Source: Streptomyces niveus
GTDB lineage: Bacteria > Actinomycetota > Actinomycetes > Streptomycetales > Streptomycetaceae
Assembly (NCBI RefSeq): GCF_002009175.1
Contig: NZ_CP018047.1
Coordinates: 4,588,001 to 4,652,000, forward strand
DNA length: 64,000 bases
Direction of reading: 5' to 3'
How positions within the stretch are numbered: the stretch's first letter is position 1; every line of letters starts with the position of its first letter. The notes below the pieces were generated by a model that saw nothing but the letters and a program-made list of their open reading frames with translations, was not told the origin of the DNA and did not search any database. The position numbers were made by a program, and so were the translations under genes. Below are positions 8,178 to 16,820 of the stretch, piece after piece.

Positions 8178-10241
8178 TCAGTCGTATGCCCTCAGACAGA
8201 GCATCGTCGCGCCGCCGTCCACTTTCTGGGACCAGTAGGTGTTCCTGTCGTACTGCCCGGCGCGACAGTCCGCGGTGGTCGTGCTCGCCGTCGCACGGTA
8301 GATGGCCGTGATGACGAAGATGTCGTTGTAAGCGCGGGGAACCTTGCGGTCCGTGCAGTTCACGGACGACAGCAGCGCGATGCTGGCGGAGTCGCCGTCG
8401 TTGTCCGCGAGCAGACAGTCGCCGTTGTGGTACTGGCCTTCGAGGCAGAGCGCGGTCCGCTCGCCGCTGCTGCTGGAGTAGTACGACCAGGTCGCCTGGT
8501 CCTGGGCGCTCTCGCAGTCGTCGCTGGTGCGGTAGACGCGTACGCGTGAGTCGCCGCAAGGTGCGGTGTTCGGCTCCTCCTCGCTCCAGTCGTACTCCTT
8601 CTCGCCGCCGTACCCGGTGTCGAAGACGTCCAGGCAGTCCCCGACCGAGACGGCTTTGAAGGCGTCCTCGGTGGGATCGGGCTCCGGTTCCGGTTCGGGT
8701 TCGGGTTCCGGTTCGGACTCGTAGTCGCCGGAGTCGGACGACGTGTCGCCGCTACTGCTACTGCTACTGCTACCGCTACCGATTCCGCCGCCCCCACCGC
8801 TGGTCAGGCCGGAGCTGTACGTCGGCCCGGGGTTGCTGACCGGGCTGTCGTCATCCTTCTGGTTCCAGGGCTGCCAGATCAGGAGCCCGATGATGACCGC
8901 GCCCACGAGCAGTCCGCCCCAGCCGTCGGAACTGCTCGATGGCTTCGAGGCGGCGGCCGAGGCGGTGCGCTGCTGGGAGGTCGCCCTCGCCAGACGTTCC
9001 CGCTCCTTGCGCTCCCGCTCCCTCCGTTCCTTCTCTTTCCGTTCCTCTTCCTTCCGCTCCTTCTCCTTGCGTGCCTGTTCCCCGCGCCTGCGCTCACCCT
9101 CAAGACGCCGGCGCTCCCGCTCCTCCGCCTCCGCCCGTTCCTCGGCCTGAGCCTGCGCCAGTGCGTCCCGCTGCTTGCGCAGCGCCTCCAACTGCTCACG
9201 CATCGCGCCGACGGCGTCGTCCGGACTCCCCTGATCGTCCTCGCTCCGCACCCGCGTGCGCGCGTCCGCCGCATCGAAGTCGACCGCGCCGCCCTGTAGT
9301 TGGCGCCCCTGCTCCGCGTACTCCTCGATGAGCGCGGTCCACTCCAGGGGCAGCCAACGTGCGGCCTTCCGAGTCGCCGTCAGCGGACCGAGGTCACGCA
9401 GACAGCGCCGCATGACATCGCCGGGTGCGGTCCGCTCCCCGGGCTCGGCCTCCAGCAACGGAAGGATCAGCGGCCTCAGTTGGGGCGGCAGCCCCTCCGT
9501 GTCGATCTCGGCGCGCTGGACGAGGGCCAGGAGCCCGATGGAGTGGTCGGTCTGCTCGTAAGGGGGCCGGCCGACGGCGAGGAAGAAGAGTGTCGCTCCG
9601 AGCGAGTACATGTCGGAGGCGACGGTGGATTTCCTGCCGGACGCCTGCTCCGGCGACGTGAAAGGGAAGGTGCCGATCGTCGTCGCGGAGCTGGTGTGGT
9701 CGTGGGCGTGCGAGATGCCGAAGTCGATGAGACGAGGCCCGTCCCCGGTCAGCAGGATGTTCTGGGGTTTGACGTCCCGGTGGACGACCCCCGTTGCGTG
9801 CAGTTCGCTCAGCGCACGCGCGGTCTCGGCGGCGATCCAGCGCACGGCGTCGACGTGCAACGTCCCCACTTCGGCGACGAGTTCGGCGAGGCTGGGCGCC
9901 GGAATGAACTCGATGGCCAGCCAAGGACGCTTCGCCGTCGCGTCGGAGTCCAGCACCTTCGCCGTGGACGCGCTCTCGACGCGCGAGGCCAACTCCACCT
10001 CACGGGCGAACCGGTCCCGGTCCGGCCTGCTGACGAAGCCCTCGGCGAGCAGGGTCTTTACGGCGACAAGAGGATGCCCCACCAAGGTCCCGGTGGGCCC
10101 GGCCCCCGCCGCCCCCGCCTCCTCCCGCCGCCCGAGGTAGATCCGCCCCATCCCACCGGTCGCGATCCGCCGCACCAACCGATAGGGCCCGAGCCGCCGC
10201 GGATCACTGGATTCGAGCGAATAGAACTTCATTCCGGCCAT
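8178..10241 (-). CDS. Membrane-anchored Ser/Thr protein kinase (PknB-like)
   Basis: A 687-residue Hanks-type kinase. The glycine-rich loop is GGMGRIYLGRR near residue 30, the catalytic loop is HRDVKPQN and the metal-binding motif is DFGISHAH. The kinase domain ends near residue 290. A highly charged E/R/K coiled coil follows (about 345-430), then one transmembrane helix (GGLLVGAVIIGLLIW), Ser/Gly and Glu-Pro repeats, and a Cys-containing extracellular domain of about 150 residues beginning VGDCLDVFDTG. No PASTA repeats are present, so the sensor half differs from PknB itself. The extracellular domain recalls septum-formation-type domains linked to actinobacterial kinases. Targets are unknown. 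Confidence 0.93.
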   Translation of the reverse strand: MAGMKFYSLESSDPRRLGPYRLVRRIATGGMGRIYLGRREEAGAAGAGPTGTLVGHPLVAVKTLLAEGFVSRPDRDRFAREVELASRVESASTAKVLDSDATAKRPWLAIEFIPAPSLAELVAEVGTLHVDAVRWIAAETARALSELHATGVVHRDVKPQNILLTGDGPRLIDFGISHAHDHTSSATTIGTFPFTSPEQASGRKSTVASDMYSLGATLFFLAVGRPPYEQTDHSIGLLALVQRAEIDTEGLPPQLRPLILPLLEAEPGERTAPGDVMRRCLRDLGPLTATRKAARWLPLEWTALIEEYAEQGRQLQGGAVDFDAADARTRVRSEDDQGSPDDAVGAMREQLEALRKQRDALAQAQAEERAEAEERERRRLEGERRRGEQARKEKERKEEERKEKERRERERKERERLARATSQQRTASAAASKPSSSSDGWGGLLVGAVIIGLLIWQPWNQKDDDSPVSNPGPTYSSGLTSGGGGGIGSGSSSSSSSGDTSSDSGDYESEPEPEPEPEPEPDPTEDAFKAVSVGDCLDVFDTGYGGEKEYDWSEEEPNTAPCGDSRVRVYRTSDDCESAQDQATWSYYSSSSGERTALCLEGQYHNGDCLLADNDGDSASIALLSSVNCTDRKVPRAYNDIFVITAIYRATASTTTADCRAGQYDRNTYWSQKVDGGATMLCLRAYD

Positions 10242-10454
10242 GCGACGTCACTCCCCATGCGCGTCCCCCGTCGGATCTGCCGTCCACAAGCGCCCCGTGC
10301 GCTCCACAAGCTGCGAACTCCAGCGATCCCGTGCCCAAACGGTGTCACGACAGCGGAAGTTGGGGAAGCCCATCCGCCCGCCGTGGCCCTGGCCGTACGA
10401 CGAGACCTGGGCATCCCGGGAAATCGCAGGTTCTGGCACACAAGGGGTTCGCCT

Positions 10455-10997
10455 CTACTGAGTCCCTCGTCGGCCACCTGGAATCTCCGGCGGTGTCTGA
10501 ACGTCAGTGCTTACCTGACCGCCCAAGGTCATCACGTTGAGGGTCGCAGAGTTTTCGTTGGCGATTGCGCTCTCCACACGGGCGACCAAGGTCCTGAATG
10601 CTTCTCTCTCCGAGAGGGCCGAGTAGGGTCCCACCTTGGTTTCGAAGTAGATCCGCTCATGTCCAAGGAGTTGCTCGGTCGACCTGTAGTTCTTCCACTG
10701 TTCGCGGTAGCGGTACACGCTCTCCAAGGAGACGGAGCCGACAACGATCAAACTCAGCACCGTAGCGGTGAGTTTCGCGAATGGCAGGTCAAGGTTGACT
10801 AACACGGGGACCAAGGCTCCCCCGACGACCGATATCGTCCTCATCCGGAGATGCATGGCCTTCGTTTTGACAGCCTTCTTGTCGTACCACTTCTGATATT
10901 GAGACAGCCTCCCTTCCACGTAGTCCTGCGCGGCAGCCACAGGCCGGGAGACAGTCGGATGACCTTCGAGTGACTGACCGTCATCTACTTCTGACAT
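10455..10997 (-). CDS. DUF4231-type two-TM protein (SLATT-like)
   Basis: A 180-residue protein. Two adjacent hydrophobic segments (ISVVGGALVPVLVNL and LTATVLSLIVVGSVSL, about residues 55-95) are followed by the signature helix YRYREQWKNYRSTEQLLGHE. That combination matches DUF4231, which I recall as related to SLATT 2TM domains, the predicted membrane effectors in nucleotide-signalling defence systems. No partner synthase or SLOG protein is adjacent here; its neighbour is the Ser/Thr kinase, 213 bp away on the same strand. The family is clear. An effector role for this copy is inference only. Confidence 0.8.
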   Translation of the reverse strand: MSEVDDGQSLEGHPTVSRPVAAAQDYVEGRLSQYQKWYDKKAVKTKAMHLRMRTISVVGGALVPVLVNLDLPFAKLTATVLSLIVVGSVSLESVYRYREQWKNYRSTEQLLGHERIYFETKVGPYSALSEREAFRTLVARVESAIANENSATLNVMTLGGQVSTDVQTPPEIPGGRRGTQ

Positions 10998-11340
10998 GCG
11001 TGGAAGTACATCGGTGGTGGAATGTTGCAGTCAACCAGGCCCGTTGAGCGCGGCCGGGTCGGGCGCGAATCGGGCTCGCGGTCACTCGTAGATGCGAGCG
11101 GCGCTGAGCGTTGAGTTCGGTGTACGAGCCCTGAGCATCCGCGACCCACGCCCCCATTGCTTTCGGAAAGCGGTCCAGGGCTTGGGCGCGCCACAAAGGC
11201 AGCCAGGGGCTCTCGTTCCGGTATGTGATCCTCGGTACTCAGCAGAGCGTCCATATCCGGCACCGTAAGTCGGGTAGCCCTGCCACCGCCGGCGTCAGCC
11301 GTTGATGTCGCGGCGCCCTCGTTGCCGCACATCCCCGAAA
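10998..11340. other. Gene-free stretch, possible decayed ORF
   Basis: On the minus strand, peptide-like pieces occur in different frames (RATRLTVPDMDALLSTEDH near 11270, WRAQALDRFPKAMGAWVAD near 11170). This suggests an old frameshifted gene, but neither piece can be assigned. Nothing else is supported. Confidence 0.3.
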
Positions 11341-11853
11341 TCATCCCGGCTCACGGGACTGCGCCCGCCGAAGATCGGACTCCCGGGCGTCTTCGACTGC
11401 CGCGACGGCATCGGGGCTGAGGCAAACAGCCACGTGAGCGGGGCGGACAAGCTCACCCGGAAGCGGATGTGCCGCAGCGACCCGGACGGCCACAGGTGGG
11501 AACTGCCCGGGAATCCGCATCAAGCGCCACCGGTACCGCGAAGGGATCTCCTTGGCAGGGAATTCCCGTGACGCGAGGTGGACCGACCGGTCGTAGTTGG
11601 TGGGAAACGCCATGATCTCTCCATGGCACTCGGGGCACTTGGCCGGCTCGATCCACTCGACATCGTCGGACCCCGGTTTGGGCGTCAGTCCAGCTGTCGC
11701 GCCCTCGTACTCGGCGAGATCGTTGGCGATGTCGATCCAACAGTCGTCGCAGAGCTCGGCCATGGGAAAGGCCCGGCCTCGTACACAGACCGTGGGATCC
11801 AACCGCCCACAGCTCTGACACGTGCTCTCACCGGCTCCAGCCTGAGCGCCCAT
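11341..11853 (-). CDS. Zinc-ribbon protein, DUF6083-like
   Basis: A 170-residue protein with two CxxC pairs near the N-terminus (CQSCGR, then CDDC) and a third CPEC-H motif around residue 74. These are followed by a conserved-looking block EFPAKEIPSRYRWRLMRIPG, which resembles the core of DUF6083 proteins of streptomycetes. It is likely cytosolic, metal-binding and possibly nucleic-acid-binding. The gene stands alone, separated from the tRNA by a strong hairpin. The start at ATG 11853 has no clear Shine-Dalgarno. Function unknown. Confidence 0.65.
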   Translation of the reverse strand: MGAQAGAGESTCQSCGRLDPTVCVRGRAFPMAELCDDCWIDIANDLAEYEGATAGLTPKPGSDDVEWIEPAKCPECHGEIMAFPTNYDRSVHLASREFPAKEIPSRYRWRLMRIPGQFPPVAVRVAAAHPLPGELVRPAHVAVCLSPDAVAAVEDARESDLRRAQSREPG

Positions 11854-11982
11854 ATAGCAGAGTGTGAAGCTCTGAGTGCAGCTCCGAATAGGGCGTGATT
11901 CAGTCGCATTGCTGCTTTATGACTGATTTCTCTCCTCTTCGTAGTCTCAGACCGCTCCCGTTGATGGCAGACGTGGATGTCA

Positions 11983-12014
11983 AAGACCCCCAGCCATGAT
12001 CGGCTGGGGGTCTT
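11983..12014 (-). terminator. Strong hairpin downstream of tRNA-Arg
   Basis: A perfect 13-bp stem (arms 11983-11995 and 12002-12014) with a six-base loop, followed on the minus strand by TTTG. It lies five bases beyond the tRNA 3' end and should terminate its transcript. The stem also reads symmetrically, so it may insulate both directions. Confidence 0.85.
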
Positions 12015-12019
12015 CTGGC

Positions 12020-12095
12020 TGGTGCCCCCGGCAGGATTCGAACCTGCGACACCCGCTTTAGGAGAGCGGTGCTCTATCCCCTGAGCTACGGAGGC
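12020..12095 (-). tRNA. tRNA-Arg (anticodon CCT)
   Basis: A 76-nt cloverleaf on the minus strand. The acceptor starts GCCTCCG and pairs with CGGGGGC plus a discriminator A and an encoded CCA. The D-arm is GCTCAGGGGATAGAGC. The anticodon stem CCGCT/AGCGG encloses loop CTCCTAA, so the anticodon is CCT. The T-arm is GCAGGTTCGAATCCTGC. tRNA 3' ends are frequent integration sites for actinomycete elements. I did not find a second copy of this 3' end in the window. Confidence 0.97.
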
Positions 12096-12304
12096 GGGGA
12101 TCTGTACAAAAATGTGTCTAAAACGGCGGGATGCAAAAAGCCGATTGTTGACATGTTTTGGACAGGCTGACGATCGACCTGTGAGGGTCTGCTCGCCGCC
12201 GCCAGTGTAGCGGGTGGCGTGCTCGGTGCATGGGGGTGTGTGGCTGGCAGGGGATCTTGCCCTGAGGGTCGGATTGGCCGTGATGGGTTGGCTTGCGGAG
12301 GTCG

Positions 12305-13810
12305 TCAGGAGTGCCGTGCGTTGAGTGCTCGGGTGATCGAGTTGTTCAGCCAGGCGTAGCCGAGGTAGATCAACAGGGCTCCGCGGGCGCCATATGCCGG
12401 GACTCGCTCATGGGGGTAGGCCTGGTCGAAGCGGGAGTGGATGGACTCGCTGTCTTGGCGGAAGCCTTTCAGGCGGCGGCCGGCGGGGGTGCTGGGAGGC
12501 ACCTGGCGGAGATGCTCGGTGCGGTTGAAGCGCTGCTTCTTCGTCTTCGGGTCGACCTGTCTGTCCTCGTCGGTCTCGTCGACGCGGATCCGGAGCTGGT
12601 GTGTCTTGGTGGGGCAGGGGATGGTGATGCGGTGGTAGAAGCGGGTGCTGTTCTTCCCGTCACGGCACTCGAGTTCTTCGACGGGCAGAGGCGTGTAGAG
12701 CGTCTCGTTGCCGTCGATGAAGCGGCGCTCGCAAACTCTGCCCTCGGCAACGTAGAGGTCGTGGGAGCAGGGGCCGTCCTTGTGGCGCAGGAGCGACTGG
12801 GGCGTGAGCCCGTCGTGCTGTGGGGTGAACACGACGAGGCCTTCGGCGATGAGGGGTGCGCGGTGCTTGCCGCGCAGGGCGGCGTCGTAGGTGACGGCCT
12901 TGGTGCCGCGGGCGCGCTTGAGGATGCGCTTGACCATGGCGACCAGGGCGACGCCTTCCGATTCGCGATCGGGGTCTTCCTTCACAGATTTGTGGCGGAT
13001 GGATTCCAGGGCGAGGATCACGCGGCTGTGAGGGGTGGCGGCCAGGCGTACGGCGGTGGAAAGGAACTTGTTGCCGTAGACCTGCTTGCCGCCGCCTTCG
13101 ATGCAGATGCCGGCGTCTTCGTCCACGCGGCGCTGCCGGATCTCGCCGGTCCTCTTGTCGACCGTCTCGTGTTCGGAGTGCCCGGAGGGAGGCCTTGCGA
13201 CGGTGGCGTCGCCGTGGAGGACCTGCTGGCGCTCGGGGCGGGCGCGGCTGGTTCTCTTGCTGGTTTCGCAGAGCATGCCGTGCGCCAGGGCCTGCTCAAC
13301 CCACAGGTCGCTGCTGATGTCACGGATCTTGTCGTGAGCGGGCTTGAGGTGCCGCCGGAAGTAGTGATTCCAGTTGCTGCGGGTGGGGCCGGTCGGCCGC
13401 AGTGCGTCTGCGGCCTCGTCGCCCAGGTGTGTGCGGATCGCTGAGCGGATGCGCTTCCACCAGTCCTCATCCTGGAAGTGGGCAGCGGTCGCGCGTGCGG
13501 AGCCGAAGACGGAGATCGAGCACAGGAAGATCAGGTAGATGACGGGGGGATGGTGCGGAGGTCGGCCGACTGGGCGGGGCCCGGGCAGGGTATCGGCCGC
13601 GGCGTAGAGGTCCGGGTTATTGATCAGGTAGGCGAAACGGCGGTCGGTGATCAGGTGCGGGGCTTGCGGCCCGTGCAGTTCTGGTAGGTCGCTCTTCGCT
13701 CCGAAGGTGTCGTCGGGGATCGTTCCGTAGATGTACGGCGGCAGGGTGTTCTTGGGCTTGCGGGTGGTCTTGGACGTGCGCTTGGGGCGCGTGGCCTTGC
13801 GGCGTGTCAT
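12305..13810 (-). CDS. DDE transposase
   Basis: A 501-residue protein with a basic N-terminus (MTRRKATRPKRTSK) and a DDE-like catalytic set: Asp in HGDATVARP, Asp in VTYDAALRGKHR and Glu in FRQDSESIHSRFD. The C-terminal helix-rich segment GALLIYLGYAWLNNS is typical of IS4/IS1182-like transposases. Its start overlaps the stop of the recombinase-like gene upstream by four bases (ATGA at 13807), so they are expressed together. A 15-bp inverted match (12/15) at 12127-12141 and 14856-14870 may be the element ends. The IS family cannot be fixed by eye. Confidence 0.75.
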   Translation of the reverse strand: MTRRKATRPKRTSKTTRKPKNTLPPYIYGTIPDDTFGAKSDLPELHGPQAPHLITDRRFAYLINNPDLYAAADTLPGPRPVGRPPHHPPVIYLIFLCSISVFGSARATAAHFQDEDWWKRIRSAIRTHLGDEAADALRPTGPTRSNWNHYFRRHLKPAHDKIRDISSDLWVEQALAHGMLCETSKRTSRARPERQQVLHGDATVARPPSGHSEHETVDKRTGEIRQRRVDEDAGICIEGGGKQVYGNKFLSTAVRLAATPHSRVILALESIRHKSVKEDPDRESEGVALVAMVKRILKRARGTKAVTYDAALRGKHRAPLIAEGLVVFTPQHDGLTPQSLLRHKDGPCSHDLYVAEGRVCERRFIDGNETLYTPLPVEELECRDGKNSTRFYHRITIPCPTKTHQLRIRVDETDEDRQVDPKTKKQRFNRTEHLRQVPPSTPAGRRLKGFRQDSESIHSRFDQAYPHERVPAYGARGALLIYLGYAWLNNSITRALNARHS

Positions 13811-14721
13811 CGCGGATCTCCGCCGATCTTCCAGGCCAGTCCGGCGAGTTCGGCGGCGTTGTCCAGGGACGAGAGACCGAGCCTTCGGGCGACTTCGGAG
13901 ATCTGGCCGGTCTGCAACAGCACTTGGCGGGCGAGGTAGCGGGTGATGTCGCGGGGTTCGACCCTGCGGGCGGTGGTGGCGAGGCCCGAGAGCCGTGCGA
14001 TGTCGTTGAAGCCGGCGCCGACGCTGGCCTGCGCCGCGTACCGGGTGGAGGAGTCACTGGTGACGAGGCGGCGCCGGCCCGGCCGGTGCTCAGCTAGGTG
14101 TTCGGTGCGCAGACGGAGGGCGCGGACGGCCCAGGGGCTGAGCGGGCAGGTTCTGGGGGTGGTGCGTGTGCTGCCTTCGGTGGTCACGGTGGCAAGTGCG
14201 AGGTCCAGGTCGCCGGGGGTCGCCTGGGCGGTCTCGGCGCTGCCGAGGCCTGACAGCAGCAGGGCCAGCAGGGCAGCATGCCGGGTCGCAGGCATGCCGC
14301 GTTCGGAGTGGAACTGGAGATCCTCGATTTCCGCGTCGGTCAGTTCGGCACCTGTGCTGCGAGGCGGCCGCGGGATGGGAGGGGAGTCGAGCAGGGGCAC
14401 GGCCTGGGTCATGCCGAGGGCCCGGGCGTGCGCGAAGAGAGAGGCGAGGGCGGAGCGGCGCTGCCGCCGTGTGCCGTCTTTCGGAACGAGGGTGATGTTG
14501 TCGTGGCGGTCGCGGCCGGGCGCGTCCATGAACGAGTCGGTCAATTGTCCGGTGACGTCATCCATTCGGTGGATACCCTGGGCGTCGGCGAAGACGTCGA
14601 ACCGTTCACTGATCTGGATGTAGAGGTCGACTGTCTCGATGGCCATGTCGCCGTCGGCTGCCTGCTGCAGCCACTGACGGCTGACTTCGAGCAGCGCCCG
14701 GCGGATGGTGGGCCTAGTCAT
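13807..14721 (-). CDS. Tyrosine-recombinase-like protein, apparently catalytically degenerate
   Basis: About 304 residues from ATG 14721; the frame is open further upstream to 14841 without gene character. An N-terminal SAM-like core-binding region is followed by a C-terminal region whose layout follows phage integrases. LLLSGLGSAETAQATPGDL corresponds to the box I 'GLR..E....W.D' region, but Gly replaces the catalytic Arg. RDITRYLARQVLLQTGQISEVARRLG corresponds to the H-x-x-R region without the His, and no clear nucleophilic Tyr follows. It precedes and overlaps the DDE transposase, so it may be a DNA-binding accessory of transposition rather than an active recombinase. Confidence 0.55.
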   Translation of the reverse strand: MTRPTIRRALLEVSRQWLQQAADGDMAIETVDLYIQISERFDVFADAQGIHRMDDVTGQLTDSFMDAPGRDRHDNITLVPKDGTRRQRRSALASLFAHARALGMTQAVPLLDSPPIPRPPRSTGAELTDAEIEDLQFHSERGMPATRHAALLALLLSGLGSAETAQATPGDLDLALATVTTEGSTRTTPRTCPLSPWAVRALRLRTEHLAEHRPGRRRLVTSDSSTRYAAQASVGAGFNDIARLSGLATTARRVEPRDITRYLARQVLLQTGQISEVARRLGLSSLDNAAELAGLAWKIGGDPR

Positions 14722-14878
14722 GCCGGACCACCCCCTGAAGAGGGCCGGAACTCGCGCGAACGTGGGCGGGTTCACGATCGATCGCGCTACGGTGGTTGTT
14801 CCTCGCCTTGTGTGAGGACATGCCGAAGCCCCTTCCTGCACGGCGCTGCCGGACTGTTTTTTGTGTCCCGGGGCCTAG

Positions 14879-15768
14879 GGGTTGTCTTCAAATGTCACGC
14901 CCACATCAGGAGCGATGCGAGGGCGACGGCTGCTTGGTAGGACTCGGCGGTTTTGTCGTATCGGGTCGCGATGCCGCGCCATTGCTTCAAGCGGTTGAAG
15001 CAGCGTTCGACCACGTTGCGCCGCTTGTAGAGCTGCTTGTCGAAGGCCGGCGGGCGCCCGCCGAGGCTGCCCCGCCGGAGGCGGTTGCGGATCTGGTCGG
15101 CCCGTTCGGGGATGGTGTGGGCGATGCCCCGCCGCCGTAGCCAGGTCCGGATCGCTTTGGAGCTGTAGCCCTTGTCGCCCAGGACGTGATCGGGCCGGAC
15201 GCGGGGCCGTCCCGGGCCGGTCCGGGGCACCCGGATCGCCTCCATCACGGCGGTGAACTGGGTGCAGTCGTTGGTGTTCCCGCCGGTGAGGGTGAAGGCG
15301 AGCGGCCGGCCGACGGCGTCGCATGCCAGATGGATCTTGCTGGTCAGGCCACCTCGGGAGCGTCCGAGCGCCGTGTTGCGGAGCCCCCTTTTCGGGCCCC
15401 GGCGGCGTGCTGGTGGGCGCGCACGACGGTGGAGTCGACCGACACCAGCCAGTCGATGTCCCCGGCCGCGTCCGCTCCCGCCTGCGCGGCCCGGAGCATC
15501 CGCTCGAACGTGCCGTCCAGAGCCCACCGGCGGAAGCGGGTATGCAGCGTGGCCCACGGGCCGTACCGCCCGGGAACATCCCGCCAGGCCGTTCCGGTGC
15601 GGAACTTCCACACGATCCCGTTGAGCACCGTGCGGTCGTCCAGCCGCTTCCGCCCCCGCAACGACCCAGGCAGCAGCGGCCGGACGAACTCCCACTCGAC
15701 ATCCGACAGTTCATGACGACGTATCACCCGACCATGATCCACCACACGAGATCATTTGAAGACACCGC
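14879..15768 (-). mobile_element. IS5-family insertion sequence, complete, with CTAG target duplication
   Basis: About 890 bp. The ends share 14 of 16 bases as inverted repeats (GGGTTGTCTTCAAATG at the left; GCGGTGTCTTCAAATG read inward from the right). CTAG flanks both sides (14875-14878 and 15769-15772), consistent with a short target-site duplication. It carries one transposase split over two frames. The right-hand CTAG contains the stop codon of the neighbouring gene, which stays intact. Confidence 0.9.
14895..15745 (-). CDS. IS5-family transposase, two frames joined by probable -1 frameshift
   Basis: The upstream frame (15745-15344, GTG start) encodes the N-terminal part: HELSDVEWEFVRPLLPG, then RDVPGRYGPWATLHTRFRRW, then DSTVVRAHQHAAGA with the first catalytic Asp. 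The downstream frame, ending at 14895, carries GRSRGGLTSKIHLACD, GDKGYSS with the second Asp and RRNVVERCFNRLKQWR with the Glu. The frames meet at CGA-AAA-GGG-GGC, an A-AAA-G slippery run where a -1 shift keeps Lys pairing. Frameshifted two-part transposases are known in the IS427-type subgroup of IS5. Each half alone should be inactive. The alternative is a simple indel in a decayed copy, but both halves are otherwise undamaged. Confidence 0.88.
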
Positions 15769-16626
15769 CTAGGTGACGCGCTGGCCCCGGAGTTTGGCGG
15801 TGAGGGCCGTGACGGCCGCCAGATGACTGTGGAGTTCGAGGACCTCCGCGGAAGTCAGACGAGTCAAGTCCGCCAGCAGAACTGGTGGCAGCAGAAGTGA
15901 CAAGAGATCCTGATCGGGGCCCGTTCCCCCAGGCGGCTGGCCGCCGGGGGCCTCAGTGCGCGGGCGAGGTACCTCCGTCTGCGGCTGCTCGTCACCGTTT
16001 TGCACGCCCACGGAGTGAGGCTGTCGGGTGCTGCCGGACTGCCACCCGTCCTGCGGCAACGGTTCCTCGGCTGCACTCGGCTCGTCGTCCTCGTTGGCAG
16101 TCTGCGGTGCCTCGTGAGGCGTGTCGGTGTTCTGGGTGTCTGTGTGACTGGCGCCCTCGAAATAGTTCAGCTCGCCGGACTTCTCCACCGTGGCGAGACC
16201 GACCGCGACCATCAGATCGAGTAGAACGTGGGCCTGCTTGATGCGCTCAGATCCGGCTTTGGCCGCCACCATGAGGGCGGCCACCAGGCCCTCACGGGAG
16301 ACGGGGCCGTGTCGGCAACGGTCTCTGACCGTTCGCGCGAACCATTGCCCCCTCCACTTCGTCCTCAGCGCTTCAAGCCCTTCGGCTTCACCGCGTGCGA
16401 AGGCACGTGCGATGTACCGACCCTTCTCGCTGGGCAGATATGTCGCTCGCCGGTGCCCCTTGGTCAGCAGTCCGGTGTTCATGATGAACGCCGGCACCAG
16501 TCCGCAGTTCTTGACATAGACCCCAGTCGCCGCTGACAGTTCCTCGGCCCCTACCGGGTTGACCGCCGAGCAGGCGGCCACGGTGACTAGGAGGTACTGC
16601 TCCGCCCCCAGCTTGGGCGACGGCAT
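15769..16626 (-). CDS. Uncharacterised protein with winged-helix-like N-terminal half
   Basis: About 285 residues from ATG 16626; the frame is open to 16746, but that start would fall inside the inverted repeat at 16740-16777. The N-terminal half (KLGAEQYLLVTVAACSA, then LSAATGVYVKNCGLVPAFI, then GLLTKGHRRATYLPSEKG) looks like paired winged-helix units. A long acidic, Pro/Thr/Gln-rich disordered segment follows, and the C-terminal helix DLTRLTSAEVLELHSHLAA could mediate oligomerisation. It is divergent from an XRE regulator over the large inverted repeat. The TAG stop lies in the IS5 target duplication, so the IS landed exactly at the end of the gene. A regulatory or element-maintenance role is only inferred. 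Confidence 0.7.
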   Translation of the reverse strand: MPSPKLGAEQYLLVTVAACSAVNPVGAEELSAATGVYVKNCGLVPAFIMNTGLLTKGHRRATYLPSEKGRYIARAFARGEAEGLEALRTKWRGQWFARTVRDRCRHGPVSREGLVAALMVAAKAGSERIKQAHVLLDLMVAVGLATVEKSGELNYFEGASHTDTQNTDTPHEAPQTANEDDEPSAAEEPLPQDGWQSGSTRQPHSVGVQNGDEQPQTEVPRPRTEAPGGQPPGGTGPDQDLLSLLLPPVLLADLTRLTSAEVLELHSHLAAVTALTAKLRGQRVT

Positions 16627-16739
16627 CAGCCGCTCTTCAGGCCTCAGCCTGGCGCGGCCGTTGGTCGGCGGTGTTCCCGCCTGGCGAGTCGACACTGTAG
16701 ATACCAATCCTTTCAAACCGGCCGGGATGGAAGCGCGAC

Positions 16740-16777
16740 CAATCATGGGTTGCTATTGTTATAGCAACCCATGATTG
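16740..16777. promoter_or_regulatory. Perfect 17-bp inverted repeat between divergent genes (candidate operator)
   Basis: Two 17-base arms, CAATCATGGGTTGCTAT and its exact complement, are separated by TGTT. The site lies between the uncharacterised gene (-) and the XRE gene (+). Its core, TTGCTA-N6-TAGCAA (16750-16767), recurs as TTGCTA-N6-TAGCAG upstream of the Nudix-like gene at 28.8 kb. An operator bound by a dimeric regulator fits best. A terminator is unlikely because no T-run follows. Confidence 0.75.
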
Positions 16778-16820
16778 TGCGGGGTGAGCAAGTCGGCATC
16801 CCGTCCGTCACACTGGTCGC

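Noticed and set aside
10985..11344. 119-codon minus-strand frame
   Set aside because: Poor codon bias and no start signal. Parts of two frames look peptide-like but cannot be assigned.
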